This document shows, in pieces, positions 14,171-27,900 of a stretch of DNA of 64,000 nucleotides (its first letter is position 1; the number at the start of each line of letters is the position of its first letter). Position numbers and translations under genes: made by a program. The stretch is from Candidula unifasciata (taxonomy: Eukaryota; Mollusca; Gastropoda; Stylommatophora; Geomitridae): NCBI GenBank assembly GCA_905116865.2, contig CAJHNH020000202.1, forward strand, positions 48,501 through 112,500, in the 5' to 3' direction. Under the pieces are notes generated by a model. The model was given only the letters and a program-made list of their open reading frames with translations, ran no database searches and was not told where the DNA came from.

Positions 14171-15184
14171 AAATTCTTGCCATATTCTTGACCTATTCAT
14201 TTATTTAATCAGGTAATCACATTCCAAGTTAATAGCAAATTGGTTAACCCATAGTTGCTTTGTTCCTATTATTATCCAAGTCGTCCCCTCGTGGGATGCA
14301 ATTTCTCGTTATTTAAAGCCCCATCCTGGCTTTTGCCAGAAGCCCTGAATATAGCTGGGCCACCATGTGGCCATAATGGCTGACAGGGGTTTCTGGGAAC
14401 TCTCCATGGGCAATCCTCATCCGCATGGTGGCACTTTGTGTCACCGGGTGTTTATCGCTTTGTTTGATGTCCTGGTGGAGTACAACAAGCAAGCAAGAGC
14501 TTTGTTTCTACAAATTGATATGGACTGCGGTCCTAGCAAAACCAACATCATCCATGTGTATTCAATTAGAAATGCCAACAAAAACAGCCTGACAGTAGAA
14601 GTACAGTTCTTTGTTGATGGAAGTAGCAGTTATGACATATCAGTAGTTGACATGCAGTTAATTATATAAGGCACCACAAATTCTCTGGCATCAGGCCACT
14701 TGCCAATATGTTATATTTGCAGTTCCCAACATAAAACCATCTTAGACACAGTCAAAAAGTATTCCAAATTAAATCCACAGCTTACAGTCTCACACCATGC
14801 ACTTAGATCAGTAGTTAGGCAATGGAATTAGTGCCATTTGTTATTGTCATTTCCCTTTGTTTTTATTCTCCGTACCTCTTTTTTGTTTGTAGTGCAGATT
14901 CAGTGAAAGAATATTCTAGTTGACAATGAGATTTTGTAAAATTCTATTCTGTTTGGTGAGTCTTTCCTCCATATTGTGCTTTTCGGAAATAGTTTGGCTT
15001 TTTCTCTAAACTCCAGACTAGTGATTTTTTTCATACCGTTTTAGTCCTTAAATTATGCACATATTTTAAATAGTTTCAAGTGTTATCTATTCGTGCTTTA
15101 TGTTTTCATTCTGCTTTTCTAAGTTCTTCAAAGCATGGTTAATTCCAATGCTTTTAACAGTTCTTGTGTTTCCTTGATTTTGCA

Positions 15185-15224
<40 letters not shown>

Positions 15225-18200
15225 TTTGAGTGAATGTATGTTTACTCATAAGTGTGGGTGCTTATTTGTGTATGTATGAGCATGAGTGCAATTATGTTTA
15301 TGTGTGAGTGTATGTGTATGTATGTATATGTATAAGTGCTTGTGTCTGTGTATGTATGGGCATATAAGTGTGTATATTTCCGTGTATACTTAGAGTGGGT
15401 ATGATTGTGTATACATGATGTGTGTATGCATTATTTCATTATTTATATTTTTATATAAATATAACATGCATTATTGATAACATTCAGTTGCAGTCATAAA
15501 GATTATATTTTAATCAAGTATCAGAAAATCTATTGATCGGCACTCATAGAAAGAAGAAGAAAGATAGAAGAACGCACTAGACAACATAAAAATGGAAAGC
15601 TATAGTTACTGTGCCGGGAATTGAACTTGCCACCTCTAGACGGAGAGTGTGCCCCGCCATGGATACAAGTGCACTAAAAATATGGTCAACTAGGCACCCC
15701 AACCCTCCCCTCCCCCCTAAAAGGTGTCTTATTGACCATGTCTATCGTACAGCTTGAAATACACAACTATGGAATACGGACAGAATTCATTTCAAACCAT
15801 TGAAATGGCACCATAGGTTACAAAAATTTATATTAAAGAAGCATATGTCGAATAACAATCAGAGAAACAATTTACAAACACAGTAGACCCTAATGCTTTG
15901 TCTAGAATACACAAACATTTAAGAAAGGTATTTGATTGCTAGGTTCCGGTGTGTATACGTCATTTCTATAAATAAACAGAGAGAGAACCCCTGGCTGAAA
16001 GATGAGTGCTTGGAAGGGCCGAATGTACCCTTAAAAAATAGAGCTTGTTCCTTCAATTTTTCTTTCATTCCTCCTCCTTCTTCTATATCTTCCTCTAAGC
16101 AATAAATACCTAAATGGATTCTTTATACTAAAAGAGATTCATGATATACATATGCTTTTCTGTGTGTCATATAATTATGATGATGGTACAGAATGATGTA
16201 AAACACAGAGTAAACAAAATCACAGAATAATAGTTTTCAAACCTTTTACAGCAGTGTTCTTCAACTGTGTAGTGTTGCAGGTGTTGGAAAAGTTGACGAT
16301 CACAGGACATGGCAAATCAAGCCCACATCTGTTGGATGTTTGTGGTTTTACTAGGCAGTTTTATTTACAGTAGTTTGTCATTGCTTTCTCAACCATCAAC
16401 ACCCATACCGTTGTTGAAATCAGTGCAAAGCAGTCTGCTGTCAAATTTCCCCCTGCTGAATCTTACATGATATGTTGAAATTATGAAATTGTGTTCATAA
16501 CCCCTAAACCCCAGACACCAAGAAAATAATAATAGCTATGACACATAGCATTTACAAAATATGAACAATATCAATGTAATCAATGAGAATAATTGCATGA
16601 TTTTATTTCAGGGTCCAATAGCAGCAAATATGATCAAGCAGGCTCAACAAGATGGCTCCTGGGTTTTGCTGCAGAACTGTCACTTGGCTGTGTCTTGGAT
16701 GCACTCCCTTGAGAGGATCTGTGAGGAGCTAACTCCGGAGACAACTCACTCTGAGTTTAGATTGTGGCTGACAAGTTATCCATCTCCCAAGGTAATATAA
16801 TCATGTAATCATTTCCTTGACAGAAATTGGGAATTAGTTTAAAGGTAGGATGCTATTGCATTATACTAACCTATTCTAGCAACCTTTTATGCTAAGTTGC
16901 TATGATCTTTCTTTGGCTTTGGGAATGGTATGAGGTAACTATGCAGCCAGTCCATTGGAACTGACGCTGTTCAATGCTGTTGTTGAAACATGACACCATT
17001 TCCCCAAAACATGACTGAAAACATGAACATGTCCAAGAGAAACCTTACAAGGAACATTGATGAGAGAGACTAGAGGTGCCAGATGAACTTTACTTAAGAT
17101 AAATATTAAGTCAGAGAACTATCTAGATGCACACTGGTTTTAACAGTTACCAGAGAAAGAAATGGAAATATATTGGGCACTGATAAAGGAGACAAATATA
17201 TTGAAGACATTGAAATGTTAAAGAGAAACCTTACAATGTATGTTGATAAGTAAGACTAGATGTGCCAAATTGGATTCCATCAACAGAATGACCATCAACA
17301 GAATGACAAGTATTCTACAGGAAAGAACAAACTGTGACAATCAACTGTGAGCCCAAAGTTATGTATAAATAGCACAAAAGGATTTGCAAGGAATTTATTT
17401 AGTTCTTTACCTAAGTATTCTTCTTCTTCTTGCTCTTCTTCTCCTCTTGTTGTTTTCCCGTCCTCTTTTACTGCTTCGGGTGTTAGGGGATATATAAGGT
17501 CCTGGTTCTTGATTTGCTGCTGCTTCAACCATAAACATTGTGCTGTTTTTTAGAGTTTCTCTGTTATTTTCTTTCCATCTTGTTCTTTGTCTACCTTGTT
17601 CTCCATGTCATTCTCCTCTTTTTATATATGCCTTGTATGGTATTTTGTGCAAAAAACCTATGTCATTGGAGGCTAGGAAACGAATTTTCACATGCTATAT
17701 AGAGCCAGTTTTAACATACAGCTGTGAATCCTGGACAATTAATAAACAAGCTGAACAATATCATGAGGCTTTGGAGATGTGGTTTTATAGAAGAATTCTT
17801 AGAATTCCTTGGACAGCTCAGAAGAGCAACCCAAGTGTTTTGAAAAAGGCACGTGTTTGAAGACAACTTATCACAAACATCATAAAGAGACAGTCATAAT
17901 TTTCTGGTCATGTTATGAGAAGAGGGAAACTGGAACATGTTGTGACCACTGGAAAGATCTGGAAAGAGAGACAGAGAAAGGCAGCACAAGAAGATTCTTG
18001 ACAGCCTTTTGTCATGGCACGGCAGAGTGTCAGCATACAAACTGATACACACAGTTGCAGATTGTGTAGAGGCATGATCACCCATGCCAGTTGGCAAGGT
18101 ACTTGATCATGATGTATGGCAGTGTTTCCCAAACTTGTCTTGGTCGCGGCGCCTTTTTCCAACAAAAAGATTTCCGTGGCGCCCTAACCGAAGTAAAAGT

Positions 18201-21200
18201 TTGACTATTCGTGTCTTGGTTAAATTAATTATGAAGCTTTTACAATATTTCTGGGCACTCCTGTGAAGAGGTCGCAGCTCCCTGGAGCGCCGCGACTCAC
18301 AGTTTTGGAATCACTGATGTATGGTATGGTGTCACAAGGCATTCTCCCTAAGTGGGCAGACCCTTTGATTTTGCTGTCTTCTGTGTAATTTAGAATTGTT
18401 TCTCTTATGACCCCATTCCTGTTTTTATTTCTTCTGCTCACTCTGAAGTTGTAACACCCTTGAATGCTGCAAATTTAATTGAAATATAATTTGTCATATT
18501 TTATATTCTCTGGGTGTTTTTGTTCAGTTTCCAGTGACTGTTTTACAAAATGGTGTCAAGATGACAAATGAGCCACCCACAGGACTACGTCAGAACCTGC
18601 TTCAGAGTTACCTGAACGACCCAATTAGTGATGAGTCTTTCTTTAAAGGATGCCCTGGCAAAGAACAAGTAAGTTCATAATGTAAAGATTCCTTTTCACA
18701 CCTTTGGGCGTATCGAGCATATGGAAAGAGCACCCATATTATTACAGACCAATCAGCACTAGGTGGGTTATGTGGTCAGCATTTTGCCGGCTGTCTTTAC
18801 TTTCCCATCCTGGTTCCTATTTTAGGCTGGGTTGACCTGCACGCCCCATACCATGATAAAAATTCACGCAGCCAGCAGTGGGTTTCGATCGCGGTGCGTT
18901 GGTATTACGAGTCGGACTCGCAAGGCCTAAGCCATGGACACCGCCAAGTAAGTTCATAGTCATGATTAATTCAAACTTGTCAGTTCACCAACATGTTCAG
19001 ATAAAACTGTCTCTCCGTGTGGGTTCCAGAGCCTTGATTTGGGGGAGAGAGGGAGGGAAACCTACTGCTCTTTAACTCTTTAAGCACCAAAACATTTAGC
19101 TGGACAATTCCAAGGTAACAATAGACTTAATGAACATAAACAATATGTGAGAGCATAACAGTCACAGATGCAGCAAAACAAATACAAAAGGAAATTTGAG
19201 TAACTAAGTTCCTTGGTCATGTGATGAGAAAAGGAGCACTGGAAAATATTGTGATGACTGGAAAGATCACTGGTAGAAGAGTCAGAGGCAAACCAACAAA
19301 AACAATGGTTGATGGCTTAAGACAGTGGCATTGAGGAATATCATCAGTGGAATCGATCCAGAACACCAAAGACCGCGATCTATGGAAATGTCTGAACGCC
19401 AGCTGGCGAGGCACTTGATAATGATGAACCAGTTTTATAGTGTTTTTAGGCTGAACATGAGTTAAATCGTTTATGGTTTGGTCTCATGGGCAATACCTGA
19501 TCACACATGGCGCATCGGCTGGGACTGAAAGAGTTAATAGGCACGTCATAAAAGACGACTATTTACAGACTTGCTTAAATGTGATGTAAAAGTAAATTAG
19601 AGATCCCTTTTCTCGCCTTAGGCACATCAGGTACATGGGAAGAGCGTCCCATATTTTTACAGACCAATCGGCACTGGATGGGTAATGTGGTCAGCATTAC
19701 GCCGGCCATCTTTACTTCTCCAGGACAGAAATATGATGTGTTGGGCTGAAAGATGTGGATAATGCAGCCTAGCTGTCAATTTTGAAATGTGAATGTTGAA
19801 TTTACAATTGACATCATAGCACTCAGGACCCTTCCATAAACACTGCATCCCCATCTTCAGCAGCAAGTGAAGAGTTCCGATTCCGATGGTACCAGTAACT
19901 GTCTGATAATTAACTGTCAGTCTTGACACAATGTGATGACCACCCTTATAGGGGTCAATGCAGAAGCAGAAGATTCGAAACATCTGTATGATATTTCTGA
20001 TGATGCCCAGAGACACCTGGATGATATTTCTGATGATGCCCAGAGACACCTGGATGATATTTCTGATGATGCCCAGAGACACCTGGATGATATTTCTGAT
20101 GATGCCCAGAGACACCTGGATGATATTTCTGATGATGCCCAGAGACACCTGGATGATATTTCTGATGATGCCCAGAGACACCTGGATGATATTTCTGATG
20201 ATGCCCAGAGACACCTGGATGATATTTCTGATGATGCCCAGAGACACCTGGATGATATTTCTGATGATGCCCAGAGACCATTTTTCTTTTTTAACAGCAT
20301 GTTTCTTTAAACTATTGATTAAATAATTTTTCAACAAGTTATGGCACTAAGGAAATTCATCATGGACATCAAAATAAAATAGCAATCACGGTCTAATGGC
20401 ATAGGAAAAGAACAATAAATAATTTTAACAGTCATTGAGATCATTGGAAACAAAGCAGATTTACTAATAGCTTATAAAAAGACAGAGAAATATCAGGCTG
20501 CATGTTCAATGGAGAGGAGGAACTTCATCCCTGACCTTTACTGCCCTATTACCCTGGGCTGTGAATCCCATGCCTTCCCAAAGCACAGTATAACACTGTT
20601 GTCTGGAAATACAGAAAAGTTTCAGCAACAGGTGGTGATTCAGCACAGCATGAAGGACTAGCTGGGATTAGGTTAGTCAGGCTTCTTCGAAAGGTTTTAG
20701 GGATTCATGGTCCCTAGATGCCAACTACTTTTCTGTGTTCACCATCTGTAAATTCAAGTGTGAAGTCCCCCGTGTGGATTCCGGGGCCCTATTGTGGGGA
20801 AAACAAGAATAGACCCACTGCCTCCCCAAAAGCATGTCGTAAGAGTCGACTAACTGGGGAGCTTCCTTTGAAGTCGGAGTGCATCTGCCTGAGAGGCAAG
20901 GAACCAGCAGTCTGCATTCAATTGAATCAGATCTGTAAAACTGATGCACACGCAACACTCAGGTTCTGGAACAGGACTGCAGTCCAGAAGTGGACGAACA
21001 ACCAGAACTTTACACCAGAGTTTACAGCTGGTGAACGCGAAGAAGAAGAAGAAGAAGTGTGAAGTGCTGGTTGTTTGTCTTCTGGACCTTTGTCTTGTTC
21101 CAGGACTTTTTGCATGCACATCTAGTTTAAAAATCCCGCTTTTTTGTATACAAACCTTTTCTTCTTCATCTCTCAGGCAGATACATCTCACTTCAAAGGA

Positions 21201-24200
21201 AACATCAGCCCTGTCTATGTTGAGAAGTTGGGAACCTTTTGTTTAGAATGACCATGAAGTGGTGTAAGCCAGTTTGAGGTTTGAACAACGGATCAACATC
21301 ATGGCACACCGGTAGTAACCCATAAGTGTTCCTTTCTTCTTCCAACTCGTCTGAGTTCGAAGAAGCTCAGTACAGTGCACAGGCTCTGTAGCACCAGTGA
21401 GGATCGTGAAATACTTTGGGTAGATTTTAAACTCCAAATTTTGCCCAGGCAGTGCCATTAGGCTACTCTTTTCAATTTCCAGTGCACACAGGCGTCCGAT
21501 CTCACTACCCAGAGACCAGGGGAAATTACTAAAAGTCCAAATCTACGTGAAAATATCCCAGCCTTCACCGGTGTAGGCAGATCTTGACCAGTATGTGCCC
21601 TGGTACTAGAGCACAGCCATGTGCAAGCTGAGCACGTCTGCATCCCAGACTCACATGCTCAGAGCATTCTGCATTTATTGTTTTGTTTTATTTCTACATA
21701 ACTTCTGTCTTTAGAGTTTTGAGAAGCTTCTGTTTGGCTTGTGCTTCTTCCACGCTTTGGTACAAGAGAGGAGAAAATTTGGACCTCTAGGATGGAACAT
21801 TCCATATGGATTCAATGAGTCAGATCTTAGGATCTCAGTGAGACAACTCCAGGTATGTATAGTTCTCTCAAACATCATTAAATGTACAATAATAGTTACA
21901 ATAAGTTAAAAGTTTTACTCTTAGGCAAGCAGTGGTTAGTACTTTAAGTCAGCAGTGGCAACAATTCATGATGGTAGGTTAATTTTTTTTTTTTTTTGTA
22001 AAGGCCGATTTGTTAGATCCTGTATTGTCAGATCCTGTATTGTCAGATCCTGTATTTACCACTTTTATTAGAGTGGTATAAAAAAAGGAGTCTAAATAAT
22101 TGTTTCTTGTAAAAAATGAAATGTTTTTTGCATCTACTTTTAATTAACTCCCTTTATTATCTTGTGATAAATTACATTTTATGTCTTTCTGTAGATGTTT
22201 ATCAATGAATACGATGAGATTCCCTTCAGTGCAATCACCTACATGACAGGAGAGTGCAACTATGGTGGCAGGGTGACCGACGACTGGGACAGGAGATGTC
22301 TTATGACCATCTTGGCTGATTTCTACAACCCTGCAGTCGTAACTGATCCCAAGTACAAATTTTCGGCTAGTGGCAATTACCACTGTCCAACCAAAACTGG
22401 TTACCAGGAAGCCATAGAATTTATCAAGGTGATTTATTTTCAAGTTCAGATTTCTTTAACTATAAAGTTACTTTGCTTTCTATCCAAGAGTTTATTGATG
22501 TTAACCCTGCAAAACTTACACTTCCAGTCGGGGCAAATTCTTTGTAAATGTCCCTTTCCCGACTTCTTTGTATTGACCTGTTTACAAGATGTATAGTTAA
22601 TGCTATTAGCTGTATTCGCACAAGTGTAAATGTTTTTGAGGTTGGGATTTGAAACTATTAATTATTTTTAAAAAGCACTGGGGAAAGGGGGTTCTTTCAA
22701 ACCAACTGTTTTTTGTTTTGTTTTTTAAAGCCAAAATTACATAAAATTTTTCTGTAAGCAGGAAATATATACCTTTTCTGAGCACCAGCGAACAGTAGGC
22801 TATCAATCATTTTGGCTAGAAGCAAATTACTACAGTAAGAAACCTGATAAACACCAATCAGTCACACTCTAGAGATCACGTGTCACAGCAATGGTCACTA
22901 GATTTTTTTTTTTTTCCCCATGGAATGTATTCCATTTAATGCTTCATTCTATTCAAGCTTGTTGATTACTCCCCTTATATATATATATATATTAAGACAA
23001 TTAATTTTAATATACAATAACAAAATTTTTATTAAATATATTAGTGGCTTGTGTAAAATTGCTGATTAAAAAAAATTATGTCGAGAATTCCGGGGTCTGT
23101 GTACTGATCTGGTTAAGCTGTTAGATTCATATTCTGAAACCTCCCCTTGTGGGTTCTGAGGCTCCATTTTGGGGGAAAACAAGAATAAACCCACCGCCTC
23201 ACTAACAAGCATGTCCTAAGAGTTGACTACTTAGAGGTTTCCTTCAAAGGTAGAGTGTGTCTGATTGAGAGGGCACCAACAGTCTGTGTACAAATAAGCC
23301 AGATCTGTGCACAAATAAGCCAGATCTGTGTACAAATAAGCCAGATCTGTGCACATGAAAATCAAGTTCTGGAACAGGACTAGGATTCAGAAATGGATGA
23401 ACAACTGGAACTTTCCGCCAGAGCTACAACAGTGAACGCGAAGGAAAAACTATTCTGAAGATCAGTGGTTTGTTTCACAGACTGCATCATTCATTATAAG
23501 AGTGCAGTTTTTACAGATTCCTGGAAATTTTTGCAAGTGCATTCTACGTAAAGACTGATCTCGTAGGGAATAAAACCTAGTGCAATGAAACTGATCATTT
23601 TGACTTGAAACATTTGAAATTCAACACACTGATTACCCACTTTAAATTTAACAAATGCCGACACAAACAGTACACTGCACACCAGCATATTTCATTCTCT
23701 CTTCATTTGCATTTCTAGTTTACATAAAAAAAATGAAGCACATAGATGAATCTTTTTTGAACTGAAATATACAAATCACAGTTCTTTAGTTACAATGTAA
23801 TGTCACCACAGGAAATTCAAGATTAGACACATATTTACCTCAGAAGTTTCAAATTACCACATACTCTTTCTGTCTGCACAAAGCTAGGTTGTTCATTTTA
23901 GTTGTAAAAGCTTCTGCCAGTTTCAGTAGATACCTATTGTTTATTTTTTTATTTTCTCTGAAAGTACATTCTGTTGTATTCTCTTTCTGCTCAGAGTCTT
24001 CCGGGAACCCAGCACCCAGAGATATTTGGCATGCATGAAAATGTGGAAATCTCCCGAGAGCTGCAGGAAGTCCAGCTGCTGTTTGACTCAGTTCTGCTCA
24101 CCCAAGGAGGACAAGCTGGCAGTGGGGGCAGCACCGACGAGGCTTTGGATGACATTGCTACTGATATTTTGTCCAAGGTGAGTCAAACAAATGTAAAAGC

Positions 24201-24879
24201 AACCTTAGCTCTGTCCCTCTAGAAATACTAACATTTAAAAAAAATGGGGCATGACCCCCATCTTCCCCCCCCCCCCCCCCCCCCCCCCAATGTATCAAAA
24301 ATTACTTAAACATTTTTTTTTACATATATAACTAATTAGCCATTAAATTTCACCGTGTGGGTTCTGGGGCCCCATTGTAGGGGCAACGCACACAATCAAA
24401 AATAGACCCACTGCCCCATATCCCACAAGCATGTCGTTGCAGTCACTTAATTAGGGCTGCTTTCTTCAGAGTCAAAAAAGCGAGGAAATGACAGTCTGCC
24501 ATCTGTAAAATGAATGTGCATGCAAAACACAAGTTCTAGAACAAGACTAAAGTTCAGATGTGGATGAACAACCAGAACTTTTGGCCATAGTTCACAGCTG
24601 CTGAATGCAAAGAAGAAGAAGAAGAAGATGAAAAAGAAGAAGAAAAAGATGATGATGATGATGAAGAAGAAGAAGAAGAAGAAGAAGAAGAAGAAGAAGA
24701 AGAAGAAGAAGAAGAAGAAGAAGAAGAAGAAGAAGAAGAAGAAGAAGAAGAAGAAGAAAAAGAAGAAGAAGAAGAAGAAGAGAAAAAAAGAAGAAGAAAA
24801 AGAAGAAGAAGAAGAAAAAGAAGAAGAAGAAGAAGAAGAAGAAGATGATGAAGAAGAAGAAGAAGAAAAAGAAGAAGAA

Positions 24880-24926
<47 letters not shown>

Positions 24927-27900
24927 AGAAGAAGAAGAAAAAGAAGAAGATGAAGAAGAAGAAGAAGAAGAAGAGAAAAAAAGAAGAAGAGAAAGAAGAA
25001 GAAGAAGAAGAAGCATAGACTACAATTCCCAGAGCCTTAAACTGTATTTACTGGGTGACTCATGCCCTGACCCTGTGACCTCTAATTCTAAAGATTATGG
25101 GACATTGTGATACTGATTGGCCTTAACCCCACTGACCTAGAAAAAAGCCAAGATCGAGTACCTTTAGTATTTCAGGAATTCTGATCACTAAGCAGATAAC
25201 AGAAGGCTGCTCCACTTTTGTGCATGTCAGGAGTTGGATGGCCATCTTTTAACTGTCATTATAACATCACCATGTTCATCTGCACTCTGGTATCATGTGC
25301 TTGACACAGTTGACATCCTTAACAACAATATTGACAGGTTTCCAGACAGTGGCATGGTTATTGTAATTTCCATTGCACTTTAATGTTTTAATCGAAGGCC
25401 CCTCGTCTCGGTATAATCTAAATTTAGGCATATGTAATATGTTAAGGCATTTGCTATTAAACAGTAGCTACAAACTGCAGCTCGGGAGTTCGCTTCCTGG
25501 TGGAGCCAAACTTTTTTCAAAAATGACCTTGGCTTCCAGGTCTACTCAGCCTTGAGTGGGTACCGGGTGCAGTCCTGGAAAGTAAAGGCAGCCGGCATGA
25601 TGCTGACCACATTACCCATCTTGTGCCGATTGCTCTTTTAAATATAGGTCTAGTCCTATTTCCCTACAGGCATGGTAAAAGGTCCTTTACTTTACTTTAC
25701 TTACTAACCTACTGCAGCAGTTAATAATTTGTTTACATTCACAAATGCTGGAACTTAAATAACAATTTTTAACTTTCCTAGTTGCCAGAAGACTATGACA
25801 TTGAGGCTGCCATTGCTAAGTATCCAGTTATCTACTCTGAAAGTATGAACACAGTTCTTGTACAGGAAATGGAACGATTTAACAAGTATGTCTGCTAAGC
25901 TTTGATTTCTATTGAGTTTTTCAGTGTTTCACTCTTCATAGCAAAAAAACCTGGCCAGTACTGTAGAGATCATCTGCTGCTAATGCAGAATGTTCTGTAA
26001 TTCTGCAGGCTTTGTTTTACTCCAAAGGAAAGCTGAAACCAACATGTTCGGAACAACGTATGCTGTAGATGCTGGCTTGCAGATTAGAAGAGCCATGCTC
26101 TGTCTGTTTACCTGTAGAAGCTTCATTTCTGACCAGCTACCAACCAAGCATAATTGTTATTGCTGTTTTGTTTCTTGGTGTTGTTTGCTAACAAAGGCTG
26201 TTTGCCACAACATCTTCTATTTAGGGGATTATAATTTTCTACCACCAATCTGTACCTAATGATTTCTTCTTCTTCATCCTCTTTACTTTCTCTGTTACCA
26301 CTTTAAGTGTTGAGGAAGATATAAGATTCTGCCTCTTTCTCTCCTGGCCGCCTTGACCTTAGACACATAGTGCTGTTGTGGAGTTTTTCCGATGTTATCT
26401 TTTCATCCTGTCTACCTCATGCTCTTTTTCCATCTCCTCTTTTGACCTGTGCCTTGTGTGGTAAGCATCGCAAGGAATTCTCTCAAAGTGGGCAGACCAT
26501 TTGATTTACTGTCTCTGTATGCAGTTTAGAATTGGTTCTGTGCTGATTTTTTTTGGTCTTATGACCTCATTCCTGATTTTATCTCTTCTGGTCACTTCTG
26601 CAGCCCTTCTTAGACATCTAATTTCCATGGTTACTAATTATCTTTTCTTGTTTGCTGTTAAGTGACCATGTCTAGCACTGGTAAAATAGGGTTAAATGTG
26701 CTTTGTATGAGATATTTCTTTATGCTGATTGGGATTGTCTTGTGTTGAAGGAGGAGTGCTAGCTGTTCCAATACTTGGTTTGCTGCTTCATGTTTTCTAA
26801 TTGTTATTATTCTTACAACTTAACCATAATTCAATCTTTACTTATATATAGCAATAACGTACATGATTTTAATGAAGTTCTTTGATTAATATTTCTTTTC
26901 AGACTTCTGGACATAATTAGATCCAGTCTTCAGAATATGCAGAAGGCAATCAAAGGCCTTGTGGTAATGTCAGCAGAACTGGAGGCCTTGGCCAGCAGTC
27001 TTCTTATAGGCAAACAACCGGCCATGTGGATGAAACGATCCTACCCATCCCTGAAGCCACTCGGCAGCTATGTTAATGACTTTTTAGAGAGGCTGAAATT
27101 TTTGCAGGTGTGAATTTGTTTTTGTTTTTTAATTTTGTGGCAAATAAGAGGAACATAATTAAACAGCCTTTGTTTTTCTGGATTCTGCAGCCCTGTTGGG
27201 AGGACGCAGGGATAGAACTACTGTCCCCACCAAGCATTTCGTAGAAGGCGAGTAATTAAGTTTTTGCTAAGGAAGATTGGCTAATAAACAGCATCCTGTC
27301 TCGGAAGTTAAATTATTTTGGTCATATCAAGCGCCACGACGAATTGGAAAAAATTATAGCAGAAGGCGTGGTACCAGGAAGGAGGGGCAGGGGCTGACCG
27401 ACACGAAGATGGGCACAGGATATAAGTGACTCCTTGAGTGTGAAAGTACATGAGGCGGGAGAACTGACGAGAGACCAAGTTTCTTTTAGGCAGACTGATG
27501 AGAGCCACGTTCTGCAAAGGACCTGCTGCATGATGATGATGATGGTTGTGTTGTACACACACATACACACACAAGCACAACAAGTGTAGAAATCAGAGCC
27601 CAGCTTTAAACCATCACACATCATGCAACCAATATTTGAAGGGTGAATTCAGCAAGAGACAAAGAAGACATGACATATACTGCCCTGAACAGTTGGGTTT
27701 AAAAGGTTTAACTTCAAGAGAATTGACTTTACTGTGCCAGATTTTATCCAGGATGGCTTTCTCTCTCTACACAGGTTGCCAAGAGCATAACACAAAGCAC
27801 AGACTTTGTAGCTCCACTGATCTCTGTACACATTTCCTTGGACCACAAGCAAAGGTTATTTTTGTTCTCTTGCTTGAAGATTGTATATTCTTTACTCATC

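Noticed and set aside
19657..20337. Open frames of 108-226 codons on both strands over the 33-bp repeat
   Set aside because: The repeat unit is a multiple of three without stops; open frames on both strands show that this is a composition effect.
20725..20958. Repeated ORF starting [14 protein letters not shown], also at 55965-56297
   Set aside because: It is the antisense translation of SINE family B and recurs only because the repeat recurs.
24447..25110. Poly-Lys/Glu and poly-Ser/Phe frames
   Set aside because: These are products of the GAA array.
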